Source: Rhipicephalus microplus
Lineage: Eukaryota; Arthropoda; Arachnida; Ixodida; Ixodidae
Direction of reading: 5' to 3'
Assembly (NCBI RefSeq): GCF_043290135.1
Contig: NC_134704.1
Location: 17,400,001-17,464,000, forward strand
DNA: 64,000 bases
Below, piece by piece: positions 42,301 to 52,391 of the stretch. Position 1 is the first letter of the stretch; each line of letters starts with the position of its first letter. The notes under the pieces are model-generated. The model was given only the letters and a program-made list of their open reading frames with translations. It ran no database searches and was not told the DNA's origin. Made by a program: the position numbers and the translations under genes.

Positions 42301-45300
42301 TTCGCTCTGTACGTGTCTTACATCTATTTTTCCAGGGGAAGACATACGTCATTTGCCTTTGACACTGGAGACTCTCGTGATGCAGCCTGGGATAAAACCA
42401 CATCGTGTTGTTGTAAGTCCAATCAAAAGTTTTTTCTTAATTAAGGATAGTGTGACCTATTGCATCTTGATTAAAAAAACCCTAAACCAGCTCTGATATT
42501 TTTTCAAAGATCTCAAGTAAACACGTGCATTGTGTTCAGGAATGCTATTGCCATCAACGATGCCTCGCATGGCCATAAAAATCACGGATATTCTACGATT
42601 CAGAGCAATGCTCCCTTCACCCTTCCGGGCCTTCTTAGCTTCCCCGATGGTGTGTGTGGTATCAGCATGCTGCGCCAGTGATGTTACTGACAGTTGATGC
42701 TGCCATTGATCGAATAATAACCTATGACTGGTTAGTTTATGGTTAGTTTGCAAGCAGCTGCCTGTGCTCAAGCGGAGGCGCTCTTTCATGGCATGTCACT
42801 GCCATGCAAGAACATTCTTAAGTTAGAAGGCAAATCTTCTATCTAGTATTTCTCTTCTGATTAAAATGGTTATACATAAGTAGTTTTTAGGAACTCTTTG
42901 TAGGCAAAAACTTGGCTCCATGCAGTAGGATAATTTCACGAGAAACTATTCTGATACAGTTGTTGGTGTGACATAACTGGTGTTTACTGCAAGGGCACTG
43001 AGATGAACGCTTACAAACATATATATAGATACTTAAATGATAATGCATGTGTTCTTATTTTCAAGCCCTAACCACAAGCATGTTGTGCTGAACACCTCTT
43101 TCAAGTCACTGTAACACACTATTCCACACCTGGCGTTTGCGATGGATCGGCAGCTAACGCGTTGCGCGCCTCTATGTTTGAAGATGCAGCTTAAACTTGA
43201 GGGCACTGCTACCACATTTGGACAAATGTAAAATGCAAGCACTCCTGTATAACTACATTTAGATGCACTTTGTACTCACATGTAGATGTTTTCTAGCAGT
43301 CATAATTGACATGTTGTTTTAGTGTGTAAAATCCCCAAAATTTACTTTCTTTAAAGGGCCCCTGACACCAAAATCGAAATCGCGAGATGTTTGTCTTGGT
43401 ATAATTGTCCTGTATCCGTTGTGGGGGAGCATGCGCACCCAGCCTCCCTTTCACCTTTTTATGGCAGCGTGAAAGCCTAATTGCGTGAATACCCCCACAG
43501 CCGGCGCTCGTGATTCCCCCTTTCCCGGCGCGCCCCTGAATGGGTTTCCCCTCCCTCAGCGAGAAAAGAGATTCTTCTTATCAGGTAGATGGAAACCACA
43601 TCAGTGGACAAAAATAGCGTGTGGACGGCCGCACGGTCTTTCTGACACCGGCCTTGAAAAAAAGAGGCCGAACCCGCAACCCCCCCCCCCTGCGAGCCGA
43701 GGACGACAGCGTCCAAGGAGCATGCATCGACCCTTGTTTTCTGTACTATCTCCTCACGACATCTGCGCGCTATTGCTAATGCCTAGCAATTAAGTGTCGT
43801 TTTGTTGACCTAGCTTGTTGCCTTATTTGCTCGAACCCGTGTAGCTGCAATGGCACGAGCTACGGATAGGGGACGTTAATCATGCACAGTATGACTGTGT
43901 GCGGCTGAAACATTAGTTAGGCTTCTGCATGAGCTGTACATAGGACGGACCCCCCTACATCTTGCACCCAACGAAACGAATTTGGCAACGCAGCTAGTTT
44001 GTGGACACGAACAACTACCGACGCTCCCCCCACACGTATTTCAGAATTCCAAGATTTGTCTGATATATCGCGTCGCAGAGTAGCGATCCTTTGGCTAACT
44101 GTGGGGGTATTCCCGCAATTACGCTTTCGCGCTGCCGTGAAAAGGAAAAGGGAAGCTGGGCACGCGTGCTCCCCACACCGTGGGCCCTTCCGGCCGATTA
44201 TTAGTGAAGAATGTTGCCTTGAAGAGAATTTAATTTAGTTTTAAAGTGAGTATGAGGGTTCATCTGATTTGGCAGCACTTTGCAGCATTGATATTAGTAG
44301 TCTATTAGATGAAGTGATCGTGTAACCGGTCCCACAAGAAAGGCGAGTTTTGTCGTTGCAGTAGATTTGCAGGGCGCACACAATACCACAACTGGTACCC
44401 AACAAGCGCTATTGCTCCTCGCCCCTTCTTGCTTTGTTGTCCTGTTCTCAAGGTAGTTTTGGCTGCTTACACCAGAAATTCCTTTTTTTTTGCTGAGGGG
44501 ACATGCTTTTAACAGGCTTAGCTCGTACCAAAGCACACACATCATTTCATCCTTTACTAGGTATGGGGCTTTGATTTGAAAACTGCACAGTCAATGTCAC
44601 GGGCACACGGTTTTAGGTGTTTTTCTCTGGGGCTCTAGTTTCTTACAATTTGGGTGGGTGTTTCGAAGGCATGCCGTAATTGCTTACAGTTAGCAATGCT
44701 CGCATAAATTTTATGATAATATTAGAAAATTTATGATTCAACTTTGGCATTACTAGACACAAGGCCACAAATTTAAAAAAAGTCACTAATGAATATTTTT
44801 CTATCAGGGTTCATTTATCACACCATCCCAAATGCTTGCAGAAGTTGCAAGTGGGTTAAGTTGAAAAGCAGGTAATAGCTGATGTTCCTGACACCTTAGA
44901 CAAAGCTTACAATTCTGTGTTGGGTGTCTTACAGAGCATGAGTGCTTATACATAATCCTAAAAGGCCTGTAAATGCAAACATATTGTTATGTGCAAAGCA
45001 CAAGATTAATTATGCCGTTTTCTTCTTATGCTTTGCTTATTTTTGTGAAAACTAAACAATAAAGAGTCTGAAACTTGTATAGAAGTAATATGCTTTGTTT
45101 TGTGACTTACAGGTGTTTTACCTGCCCGAGAACCCAGAGGTAAAAGAACTCTGCGACCTTTTTGAGTTTGCGGCGGAGCAGATAGACACTGCTAAAATCG
45201 GCAAACCATGTGGTTAGTGGCTTTTGTATTTGCTCTTCTGTTCATTTAGTACATGCACAGTCTTTTCAGCTTTGTGATGGTCTCAGGATACAGCGAACTC

Positions 45301-48300
45301 TGCAGCTGCTACGATTGCAAAGCTTACAAACAGTCAATTAAAAATCACCTTGGCAATGGTCTGAAGGGGATAATGAGACTGAAGTTTACCAAATTTAAGT
45401 GCCGCAGCTTAATTTAACCTTAGTTATGGGCATTTCCTTTCACTTTAAACATTAACTGATGCATGAACTGTCATTTATTTCTTCACAACAAAAAGAAATC
45501 GCAGGAGCAATTGTATGGCATTGGGTATAATTGTTTATATAGCATGATGGTGATATGACGACACTATGTCAATGTTGCAAAAACATACCGAAAGCATGCT
45601 GGCTTTCCAGGATGAAGAAATAATTTTCAGTGTGGAAGACATGCCAAGTGTCTGAATGTACTTCTTTGCATGCAAGACATTCTTAAATATACTCTGTTTG
45701 GCTTGATGAGGTGCGTGAGAAGGTGTGTACCCGTGGCATAGTGGTTAGAGCATCAGGTGTCAGTACTAGAAGCCCTGAGCTCGAATTGCACTCATGGAAT
45801 GCTTTAAAGCAGTGGTTCTCAAATAGGGGTCCAGGGATCCCATAGCATTCATGAAGCCATTTTTAGCGGTCTGAAAAAGTCATCCTTGAAAAAAGTAGGC
45901 AGATCAAACGCCTTGCAGGAATCGGCTTCATTTGAAGCAGTTGGCGAATAAATGTCTATGCTACATTTTTTTTGGCTTTGAGTCAGGTGTAGCAAGGTAA
46001 GCTGACCTGTTTTTTTTTTTTTAGTGTAGTAGTTGTGTGCACATTGTGGATTCACCAGGGGTAAATATCGTACTCCTCCGGGATACAATATATTATACTA
46101 TATTAATATAGCTTGCTGAGTCAAGTGATACAAATGTAATGTTTGCTAATAAAATTGATAACTGGGCTTGTTAGTGATAAGTATGATAAGTAATTTTACC
46201 GTAAGGTTGAGTAGCGCAGTTTTTAACAAGGACAAGAGAGATAAGAAAGACACGACATTTGCTGCGAGTGTCGTAGTATGTGTCGTGTCCTTCTTATCCC
46301 TCTTGTCCTTGTTAAAAACTGCGCTACTCAACCTTACGATATAATGTTTGCTAGATTGCTGTGAAAGCAGAGACAACTCTGGAACCACAATTGACATTAA
46401 CCTGACGCCGTAACTGCACCTTATGAATAAATATTTCATGTTTATTGGTTTTTTATTTAATATTACATAGCCAGCACTGCAACTATAATTGATTTTGTGC
46501 TGACATTACCCCTGCATGGGGTCTGTTTCCAAAGCAGCCTCAATATCTGGCTTGGATTTTTGGTAGAGCACTTGAGTGCCTCGCAGAATGCTTGGATTTG
46601 AATCCTGCTGGGATCCTGTTTTTATTCTTTGCATTTGTTTGGTCGATGCTGCCCAATGTCAATTTTCTGAACGCTTTTGTATTTAACTTGCCAATGTCTA
46701 CTCTTGAGTAAACATAAACTAGCAATCACCGGTGATGCATAGCTGCATACCGTCGCCCAAGGCATAAAGGTATGTGTCACACGTCTGCATTAAAGTGTTG
46801 ATCGACTGAGAAGACTGAATTCCAATGTTTTTTATGTCATGACGAAACAGTCATATTCATCAAACCCTCTTACCTACCTGTGCAGATGTCGGTGTACATT
46901 ATGTTGAAAAAGCTTTTTCATGTTTATTCTGCAGCGCTGGAATCCATGTAGTGCTGAATATTGTGCTAAATATTGAGATGAATATTGAGAATTATCAAAA
47001 TCGGTGCAAGGTAACAGAAGTTATTAGCCTTTCATCTTCAAAACTATAGTTGATGAGGAGAAAAACACTTTCCCTTTTGGATTTCACTTTCCCACTGACA
47101 TCAAAGACTGGTTAAAACTACCACACGCCTTTTAAAGAGACATACCGGACAACTCACTTCGTGGTGGCCATTTTGCAGCATTCCTAGCGTCACTTAGCCA
47201 TTGTCTTCAGAACTTCATATTTAAAAGCAGAAGTCTTTTTTGTGTCTGAGGAAAAATAAATAGTTCTTTTATAGTTTTTAGTGCACAATAACGCCACCTA
47301 TTTGGGACCATATGACTATTACATGCGACTTGTCTCATCAAACCAGTCAAAACGACCGGTCAGTGTTGTGAATTCCACGTGATGGAGTGGCTATTCTAAT
47401 CACAGAAACAGCCATTGTGTTGTGCTCTAGTCCAAAGCCAATGTTGTTTCTCTATCGAAATAAAATTATAGCAGCTTTGCTTTTGGAATTGCCACTCGTG
47501 CAATGATATTGGTCTATTACACAGTTGTAGTAGTTATAAAAACTAGACGCTTAATTTTTATCGCAAGGCCCCTTTAAGGAGGCAATCACGAGGACTCTCA
47601 GACATAGTCGGCTTGATAGATAGGTAGATGGATACATAGATATGAATGCTTGAAGTGCCCTCGGTACGCGAAGAAATGATTCACATAAAAAAATGTTGAG
47701 ATATTGTCTTGGCATTTTAGTTCGACCATTCTTTGCCAGGGAGAAATAGAATATACCTATTTAGTGCTTCATGTTGTGTTATGACCATTCCATTTTCTCT
47801 CACTCCAAGGGGTTCCTCATCACTCCTAAGAGTTCACAAAGGGTTCTTGAATCATTCGTAACTGAGAACCACTTGCTTGAACATATTCCTCAATAAATCC
47901 ATGTGATTACTATATATTTGTATGGATTATATGTAGATTCCACATATATTCTACTCAACGTCTGTGACACTATTATGGACACTATATAGATATATTGGAA
48001 TGCATACAAATATTTTTAATAGGGATAACTAGGTATTTGTGTTGATACAGTATACATATGCACTGTTATAATGCCCCCTTTGTCTTTATGTGCATGGATG
48101 ATGTCACCTGCCAGACACATCATTTATCTGAAACTCATCTCACTAGCTTGAAAATGGCTAGTTGCATTCAAAAGGTGCCAATGCACTGTGTCCTGAGATA
48201 GCTCTGGAATTGAACAGAAAAAAATAATAGGTGTTGCAATGTCTTGATCTAAATAATTGACTGGCTTTTACTTGCTTTGTTTGGGAAAGCGCATCAGCCA

Positions 48301-51300
48301 TGCTATAACAATCACTTCTTTATTTTTGCATCTCCTATAGATCAATTCACTGAAGCATTTGAACTTGCAAAACGGCTGTTTCCAGATGCAGTAAGTGAAT
48401 CCCTCTCATGTGCTGTTACATTTAAGGCATTCATACTTTTGTTCAAATGCCAATGAACTACTGTTATTGACTCTTTATTGTATGTTTGTATGTTTGCAGT
48501 GCAGCACAATAGTAGCAATGTCTGTTTATTTTTTTTTTTTCAGGCGCATTTTGTGGTGATTGAAGAAGGTGTTTTGCTCGGACCAGACTTCCTGGCTTAC
48601 ATCGGTCAGCTCCTTCCACTGCTGGAAATGGATTCAACCATAAGCAGCATTTCAGCATGGAATGACAATGGTAAGACACTTTAGTTGTGGTACACACTAC
48701 ACAAGATCTAATTATGTGTTAATTTCATTCAAGAGAAGTGTTAATGACATGTCTGGACACTTATTACACGTGCCATGGTGCTTAAGTTTTGTAAAAGTTT
48801 GTTTGCTCCAGTAAATCATGATGATCAATCTGTTCAATGCATCTGTACGCATTTAGAATGGACGAGACAAATTGTCCAACCTGGTGACTCTGGAAATATG
48901 ATGCTGCTCTGCTTAGCATAACGAAGGGAAGAAACATGGTAAATAATGATGACTGAAAATGACAAGATTAAGTTAGAAAAACATTTTATTATTCGTCGGT
49001 TGTCACCAGTTCCCTGCGGAAAAACCTCGATTAATACATTCTACATTGCTTTCAGGATTTCAGGGCGTCTCGGGAAATAACAAAAGATTGTTTCGTGTTG
49101 AGAGCCTGACTGGCATGGGCTTTCTGGTGCGAAGAGGCTTTCCCGCTGCGACCTGGTGTGAGCGTCGCTTTGTTCTTGAAGGCTCACCCAGCGGTGGTGA
49201 TACAATATCACCAGATGTCTCCCGAGTGATGCGAATCTCGGATCTCGTTTACGACGACGAGACCCCATTCTCGGAGGCCATTGGAGCACTGCTGTCACAG
49301 GAGAGAGTCACAGACATGTGAGAGACGTTTCATTCTCTGCTACCTTTTCTTTTGTGGTGGTGCACACACTGATGCATATGTGATAGTTATGCTTCCTATC
49401 CCAACACATCCAAACAAGCTTGCAATGATGACACAAACCGCACTTGCAGTGCTTTATTACTGGTAAATATTAAAGGATGCCTAATCGTATGTTGTGCTTA
49501 AAGATACTTTTTGCTAACAAACCATTTAACATTTCACATTTATCTCATCTTGCTGAAAAATCATCAGACTCCCATTTGTAACCAGTAAAAACTAGTTAAT
49601 TACAGTTTGAACTGTCTGTAAAAGCTGGTAATAAGAGGTTAAACCTGTTTAATTGTATCTCTTTAGACCTTTGCCCTGCGGCTTCTCTGAATGATTTGTC
49701 AGAAACAGTAGGCGAGTTGTTTTTTACTTACATATGCATTGTATGAACTTGTAATATTTCGCTTTATTATAAAATTCAAGACAATAAAAGTATGTGCAAT
49801 TATGTTGGCTTTTATGGCAGCCTAGTTCAGAATGTGATTCAATGCATTCTTGGCAAAAAGTGGACTTGAATGAATACTTTCAAAGGCCACGTTTTAAAGG
49901 GATGTCGTGAGAGCTCCAAGTTGGCATTACTGCCTGTCTTTTCTTTGTACTACATGTTCTGTTGCTCAGCAAGGAAGAGCAAATTTTCGCTTTTGCATTA
50001 GCATAACTTACTGACACACGCCTTAACTTAATACTAATACACATACTCCTCTTTGTGCCCCTTAAGTGTTGACATGTCATGTTGGCTGTGCATCCCAGCT
50101 ATTCCCAGATTGGCGTGGTAGGTTATGAGTTCAGCCATTTACTGTGATATCTGTGTCTTGATGATTCTGACAATGTTGCTGATGTTACTTTGTTTATGAG
50201 AGCCATGACTTGTCATAAGTGCTATTGCTATGAGAGACGTCAAAAGCTGGGAACCATGTTTTCTATGTCCATCCATCTGTACTTTCTATTATGCTGTTCT
50301 CATCTGTCTGTCATTATGCTATTGTTGTAAGACCACATACTTATTGCCGAGTTTATCCTCATCTAATCGCAAACAGAAACTAGACTTAACTTACAGTTGC
50401 AGCTGGATTCTGAACATGTGCCCTTGCAGCCATCTTCAGAGTTAGATTGAGCTGTTGTACGGCAGTCATACTTGCCGTCAGTTGTAGTTTCCTGCTGGGT
50501 TTTGCATATTATGGACAGACTGACTACAATGTCTGCACATGTATTTTGAAAGTCAGTGCAGGAAATACTCCTGTAGCAAACAAAAATGACACCTCGTGCA
50601 TTAAAAGAAAAATTATTCTTTTTAGTCTGTGAGAAGGTGATAGTGTTCACCATCTTCTGATTACTGTCCCTACTGTTGCAGTGGGTGAGCTGAAAGCTGG
50701 AATAATTGCCAGGGTCTGATGGTTTTTCTGGAACTTTCTGCAGTCGTGTTACTGTGAGATTCTGTAACATCCCAAGCCATGCAGTCTTACCAACATCAGA
50801 GTGTCTGTTCTGCAGACAACACAAAACATTTTCCTTTTTCTCAGAACATTTCTCTAAGTGATAAGCAGCAACATCAGTGATTACTTATGTTATTCGGCCA
50901 CAAACCTTGTGTTTGTTTTGACAGTACAGCAGTCTCAAATGAGCATGTCATTTTTTTCTAATGTCCCCTTGATGTCTAGGGAACTGGGAGTTACTATTGG
51001 AGGTGTGGAAACTCTTGAACGTTCACACTATGAGAAGGTGCTGCATGGAATGCTAAGCACTTGTGAGACATGGGCGCTCATTCAGCAGTACCTCACGCTG
51101 TGCAGCACTGGATCGTGGCTTCCGCACCTGTCCAGTTCGAGGGCATCGAACAGGTACCAGTTGCCAAAACGTGTGTGTTTAGCAAAGGAGACAAAAAAAA
51201 AAAAAAAATCATGGCGCTGTAATCTTTTTTTCTTTTTCTCTTTTTGGAGGTAATGGGATCGGCATTTTGTTAAAACAGCAACTACACAAGACAGTGGATG

Positions 51301-52350
51301 GGGTTTGATGCAGGATAGCCATGGGAGTGCTTCTGGTGCCTGCAGGACATGACAACATAGCCTTGGATATCAGCTTATTTTGCATTGAAGAAGCAGTCAC
51401 TGGGCAGTTGTTATGAATGTCACCTTTATGGGAAAGCTATGCGTTTACAAATTCGCCGAATATGTATGTAAAAGTTGCTGTACTATTAAAAATATCTGAC
51501 CAGTAATGTGGATGCGAATAGGCATTTTTTCTTTAAAACATTGGACCACGAGTTGTTCTTAGACCCTTTTCATAATTCTGAGGTTAGATTTCCCAGGATG
51601 CAGCTTGCCCACCCAATCGCATTATGGATTTGACAAGGTAGACTCAACTCTCTTGACATAAGCATGCACAGAAGACAACCAATGGCATGTGCCATTATAA
51701 TTAGCTTTACCTTTATTAAAACCTTGAGATCGGCCATCATTAGCATAAGTGTGGTGCAGAAAAATAGTCTGTTGCATTTATAACTGCAGTGGCATAAATA
51801 TAAATTTGGGCCAGATGGGATGCATTCATTCAGAAAGCACAAATTTTTCATTAGTACTACAAAAAAAAAATCACATTCCTTGCTGAACTTATTTTAACAC
51901 TGACTGTTTTGAAAAACACATAGTATGTAGTTAAGTCATAAGTTTTCAGAAGTTTGCTGCTAACTTGGTCTTGGATACCTGTAATTTATTGCCAGATGTA
52001 TCCTTTTTCAGGCCTCCAATCAGCATCTTCTTTCACCAAGCCTCAAAGGATGACTTCGAAACATTGCGTGCCCTTTGCTCTTGTTTCGGCTTGTATCATC
52101 ACCCAAAGTTTTCACCAAGAGGCCTGTATCGTGGAATGCTAAGGTAGAAACAGAATGTTTATTTTTGAATAGCATAGGTAATAAAACTCCTTTGTCTTCT
52201 CTCATCGCTCTTCTAAGCAGTATGCATGCTCTTTCCAGGTTCACTTGGAAGGGGCAGGACATGTTCCTAATTGGACGTTACTCACCATACTACAAGTACA
52301 AGCCAAAAAATACGAGCCCTGTGTCACTGCGCATTGCTACCTCGGGATAA
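27319..52350 (+). CDS. POMGNT1-like glycosyltransferase, probably catalytically inactive (18 exons)
   Basis: Exons: 27319-27370, 27435-27512, 27575-27622, 28327-28408, 31184-31330, 33614-33723, 35648-35732, 38491-38617, 40823-40970, 42143-42232, 42336-42412, 45113-45212, 48341-48390, 48544-48670, 49056-49317, 50980-51153, 52012-52143, 52239-52350. All introns are GT-AG; phases agree and give 666 codons, close to human POMGNT1 (about 660). Order matches that family: short cytosolic head, membrane anchor (LKLVLAISVLYLLF, about 23-36), stem/ILEI domain (about 95-240, with GGRGMNVAVID and HFDTYEE), GT13-like domain from about 315 with SAWND (435-439) and SPDVSR, then a C-terminal GLYRG...GRYSPY segment. 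POMGNT1 adds GlcNAc to O-mannose of alpha-dystroglycan in the Golgi. Here the acidic metal motif is E-E-G (405-407) and the Trp/Asp-rich catalytic segment is replaced, so activity is doubtful. The exon 9 donor at 40970 was chosen to keep frame; CAG|gtacgt at 40966 is the better consensus. Confidence 0.85.
28220..28259. repeat. Perfect 15-bp stem hairpin in intron 3
   Basis: TTAGAAGTTCATGAG at 28220-28234 is exactly complementary to 28245-28259, with a 10-base loop. It lies 67 bases before exon 4 of the POMGNT1-like gene. Confidence 0.8.
28508..29232. mobile_element. piggyBac-like MITE with TTAA target site (family 1)
   Basis: 725 bp, TTAA at both ends (28508-28511 and 29229-29232). The inverted termini are AGGAACACTAAAGGCAAAT on the left and, read inward from the right, AGGGACACTAAATTCAAAT. 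There is no coding potential. TTAA duplication is the mark of piggyBac-type elements; the autonomous partner is not in this window. It lies in intron 4 of the POMGNT1-like gene. Confidence 0.75.
29477..29702. repeat. Fold-back element, 226 bp
   Basis: The left arm (29477-about 29560) and right arm (about 29623-29702) are imperfect inverted copies that share TGTACAGCC, GAGCGCATGAGTA, GCTCAGCG and ACACCTTGAGGCA. The transcript could form a long hairpin. It lies in intron 4 of the POMGNT1-like gene, 12 bases before the next MITE. Confidence 0.75.
29715..30633. mobile_element. piggyBac-like MITE with TTAA target site (family 2)
   Basis: TTAA at 29715-29718 and 30630-30633 flank inverted termini AGGACCACTCACCAGG and, on the right read inward, AGGGCCACTCACCAGG: 16 bp with one mismatch. 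The 0.9 kb interior shows no transposase. It lies in intron 4 of the POMGNT1-like gene. Confidence 0.8.
34560..34735. repeat. ATTCGAA-rich repeat
   Basis: The stretch is full of TATTCGAA and GAATATTCG strings and ends GAATATTCGCACACCCCTAC. A decayed relative ends similarly at about 40380-40470 (CAGTATTCACCCGCTCCTAC). Class unknown; within intron 6 of the POMGNT1-like gene. Confidence 0.45.
36710..38467 (+). mobile_element. Intact pogo/Tigger-type DNA transposon, 1758 bp
   Basis: The element starts CCGTATATACTCGTGTAAGG and ends with the exact inverted sequence, flanked by TA on both sides (36708-36709 and 38468-38469), the Tc1/mariner/pogo target duplication. Its only gene is the 412-codon transposase at 37062-38300. 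A 15-mer, TCGTGTAAGGGCCGC, occurs four times: 36720-36734, 36737-36751, 38401-38415 and, inverted, 38443-38457, so the right end is itself a hairpin. These are likely transposase-binding sites. The element sits in intron 7 of the POMGNT1-like gene, in the same orientation, and ends 23 bases before exon 8. Confidence 0.93.
37062..38300 (+). CDS. pogo-type transposase (CENP-B/DDE_1 family)
   Basis: A complete intronless 412-residue protein that would cut and paste the surrounding element. Residues about 5-50 form a psq-type helix-turn-helix (SFTAAFKLQVIDYAEEHG). Residues about 65-140 form a CENP-B-type second DNA-binding domain (GWATRFMNRNQLSIRRRT). The catalytic domain carries the three acidic residues: Asp171 in GNADQTPVW, Asp278 in LLVLDSFRGH and Asp314 in VLQPLDVCVN, a DDD triad with 35 residues between the last two. 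The C terminus is an acidic Ser/Glu tail, common in this family. No stop or frameshift is present. The first Met of the frame lies 353 bases inside the element. It may be an active element or a recently inserted copy; domestication is less likely because both termini are intact. Confidence 0.92.
   Translation: MGRHLRSFTAAFKLQVIDYAEEHGKREAGRKYDVDEKRVRYWMNQKDALAATNRSRKAFRGKKCKYPQLESELVNYVVDTRRDGYAVSTDMIRVKALSIARHMEIPPAQFKASRGWATRFMNRNQLSIRRRTTICQKLPREYEDHVIKFHRFVNALRREHEYDLSQIGNADQTPVWFDAPESTTVDLKGAKSVSVRTTGAERQRCTVMLCITADGRRLPPYVVFKRKTLPKEKFPQGIVVRAQEKGWMSEELVVDWIKTVWANRPGGLLQRKALLVLDSFRGHLTDRVKNRVAATRTDLAVIPGGLTSVLQPLDVCVNRPFKVEFRRCYSEWMAGGVHEKTPTGRLKRASLQQVCEWILNAWRAMSVEVVAKSFKVTGISNSMNGTEDDRLWEDADAEASSSENEDSEMESE
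38899..39020 (+). mobile_element. 5'-truncated Ruka-like SINE
   Basis: It matches the 3' half of the full SINE at 10610-10849 (for example AAAGAACCCCAGGTGGTCAA). It is flanked by a perfect 14 bp duplication, CAGCTTCTTTAGTA, at 38885-38898 and 39021-39034, the mark of target-primed insertion. It lies in intron 8 of the POMGNT1-like gene. Confidence 0.9.
43351..44240. mobile_element. TTAA-type element with long inner inverted repeat (family 3)
   Basis: The left end is TTAA plus AGGGCCCCTGACACC at 43351-43369, the inverse of the end at 26078-26096. Inside are two ~80 bp inverted arms, 43421-43500 and 44099-44177, sharing GTGGGGGAGCA-, GGCAGCG- and GAATACCCCCACAG- type blocks. I could not find the matching right terminus, so the right boundary is approximate. 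It lies in intron 11 of the POMGNT1-like gene. Confidence 0.55.
45725..45795 (+). mobile_element. tRNA-like sequence, probable SINE head
   Basis: An A-box-like TGGCATAGTGGTTAGAGCA and a B-box-like GAGCTCGAATTGC lie at tRNA-like spacing. Base pairing is too poor for a functional tRNA. It lies in intron 12 of the POMGNT1-like gene. Confidence 0.4.
46200..46338. repeat. Fold-back hairpin, 139 bp
   Basis: Arms of about 58 bases are nearly perfect inverted copies (CGTAAGGTTGAGTAGCGCAG at the left edge and its complement at the right edge, two mismatches noted) around a ~25-base loop. A TAATGTTTGCTA string occurs on both sides, ending near 46149 and starting near 46341, which may be a long target duplication. 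It lies in intron 12 of the POMGNT1-like gene. Confidence 0.8.
46545..46630 (+). mobile_element. tRNA-derived SINE relic
   Basis: TGGTAGAGCA (A-box-like, 46561-46570) and GGATTTGAATCC (B-box-like, 46593-46604) are followed by GGGATCCTGTTTTTATT. The head and tail resemble the copy at 20671-20760. Confidence 0.5.
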
Positions 52351-52385
52351 GTCACTCTCTATGAAGCACGAAGGATAATACATGA

Positions 52386-52391
52386 AATAAA
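52386..52391 (+). promoter_or_regulatory. Polyadenylation signal AATAAA of the POMGNT1-like gene
   Basis: A canonical AATAAA lies 36 bases after the stop codon, giving a very short predicted 3' UTR. Confidence 0.65.

Noticed and set aside
45725..45795. Functional tRNA gene
   Set aside because: Box-like motifs are present but the acceptor and anticodon stems do not pair convincingly; kept only as a SINE-like relic.
47135..47578. TTAAAGAGACAT... to ...GGCCCCTTTAAG as another TTAA MITE
   Set aside because: The two ends do not match each other beyond the TTAA-adjacent bases.
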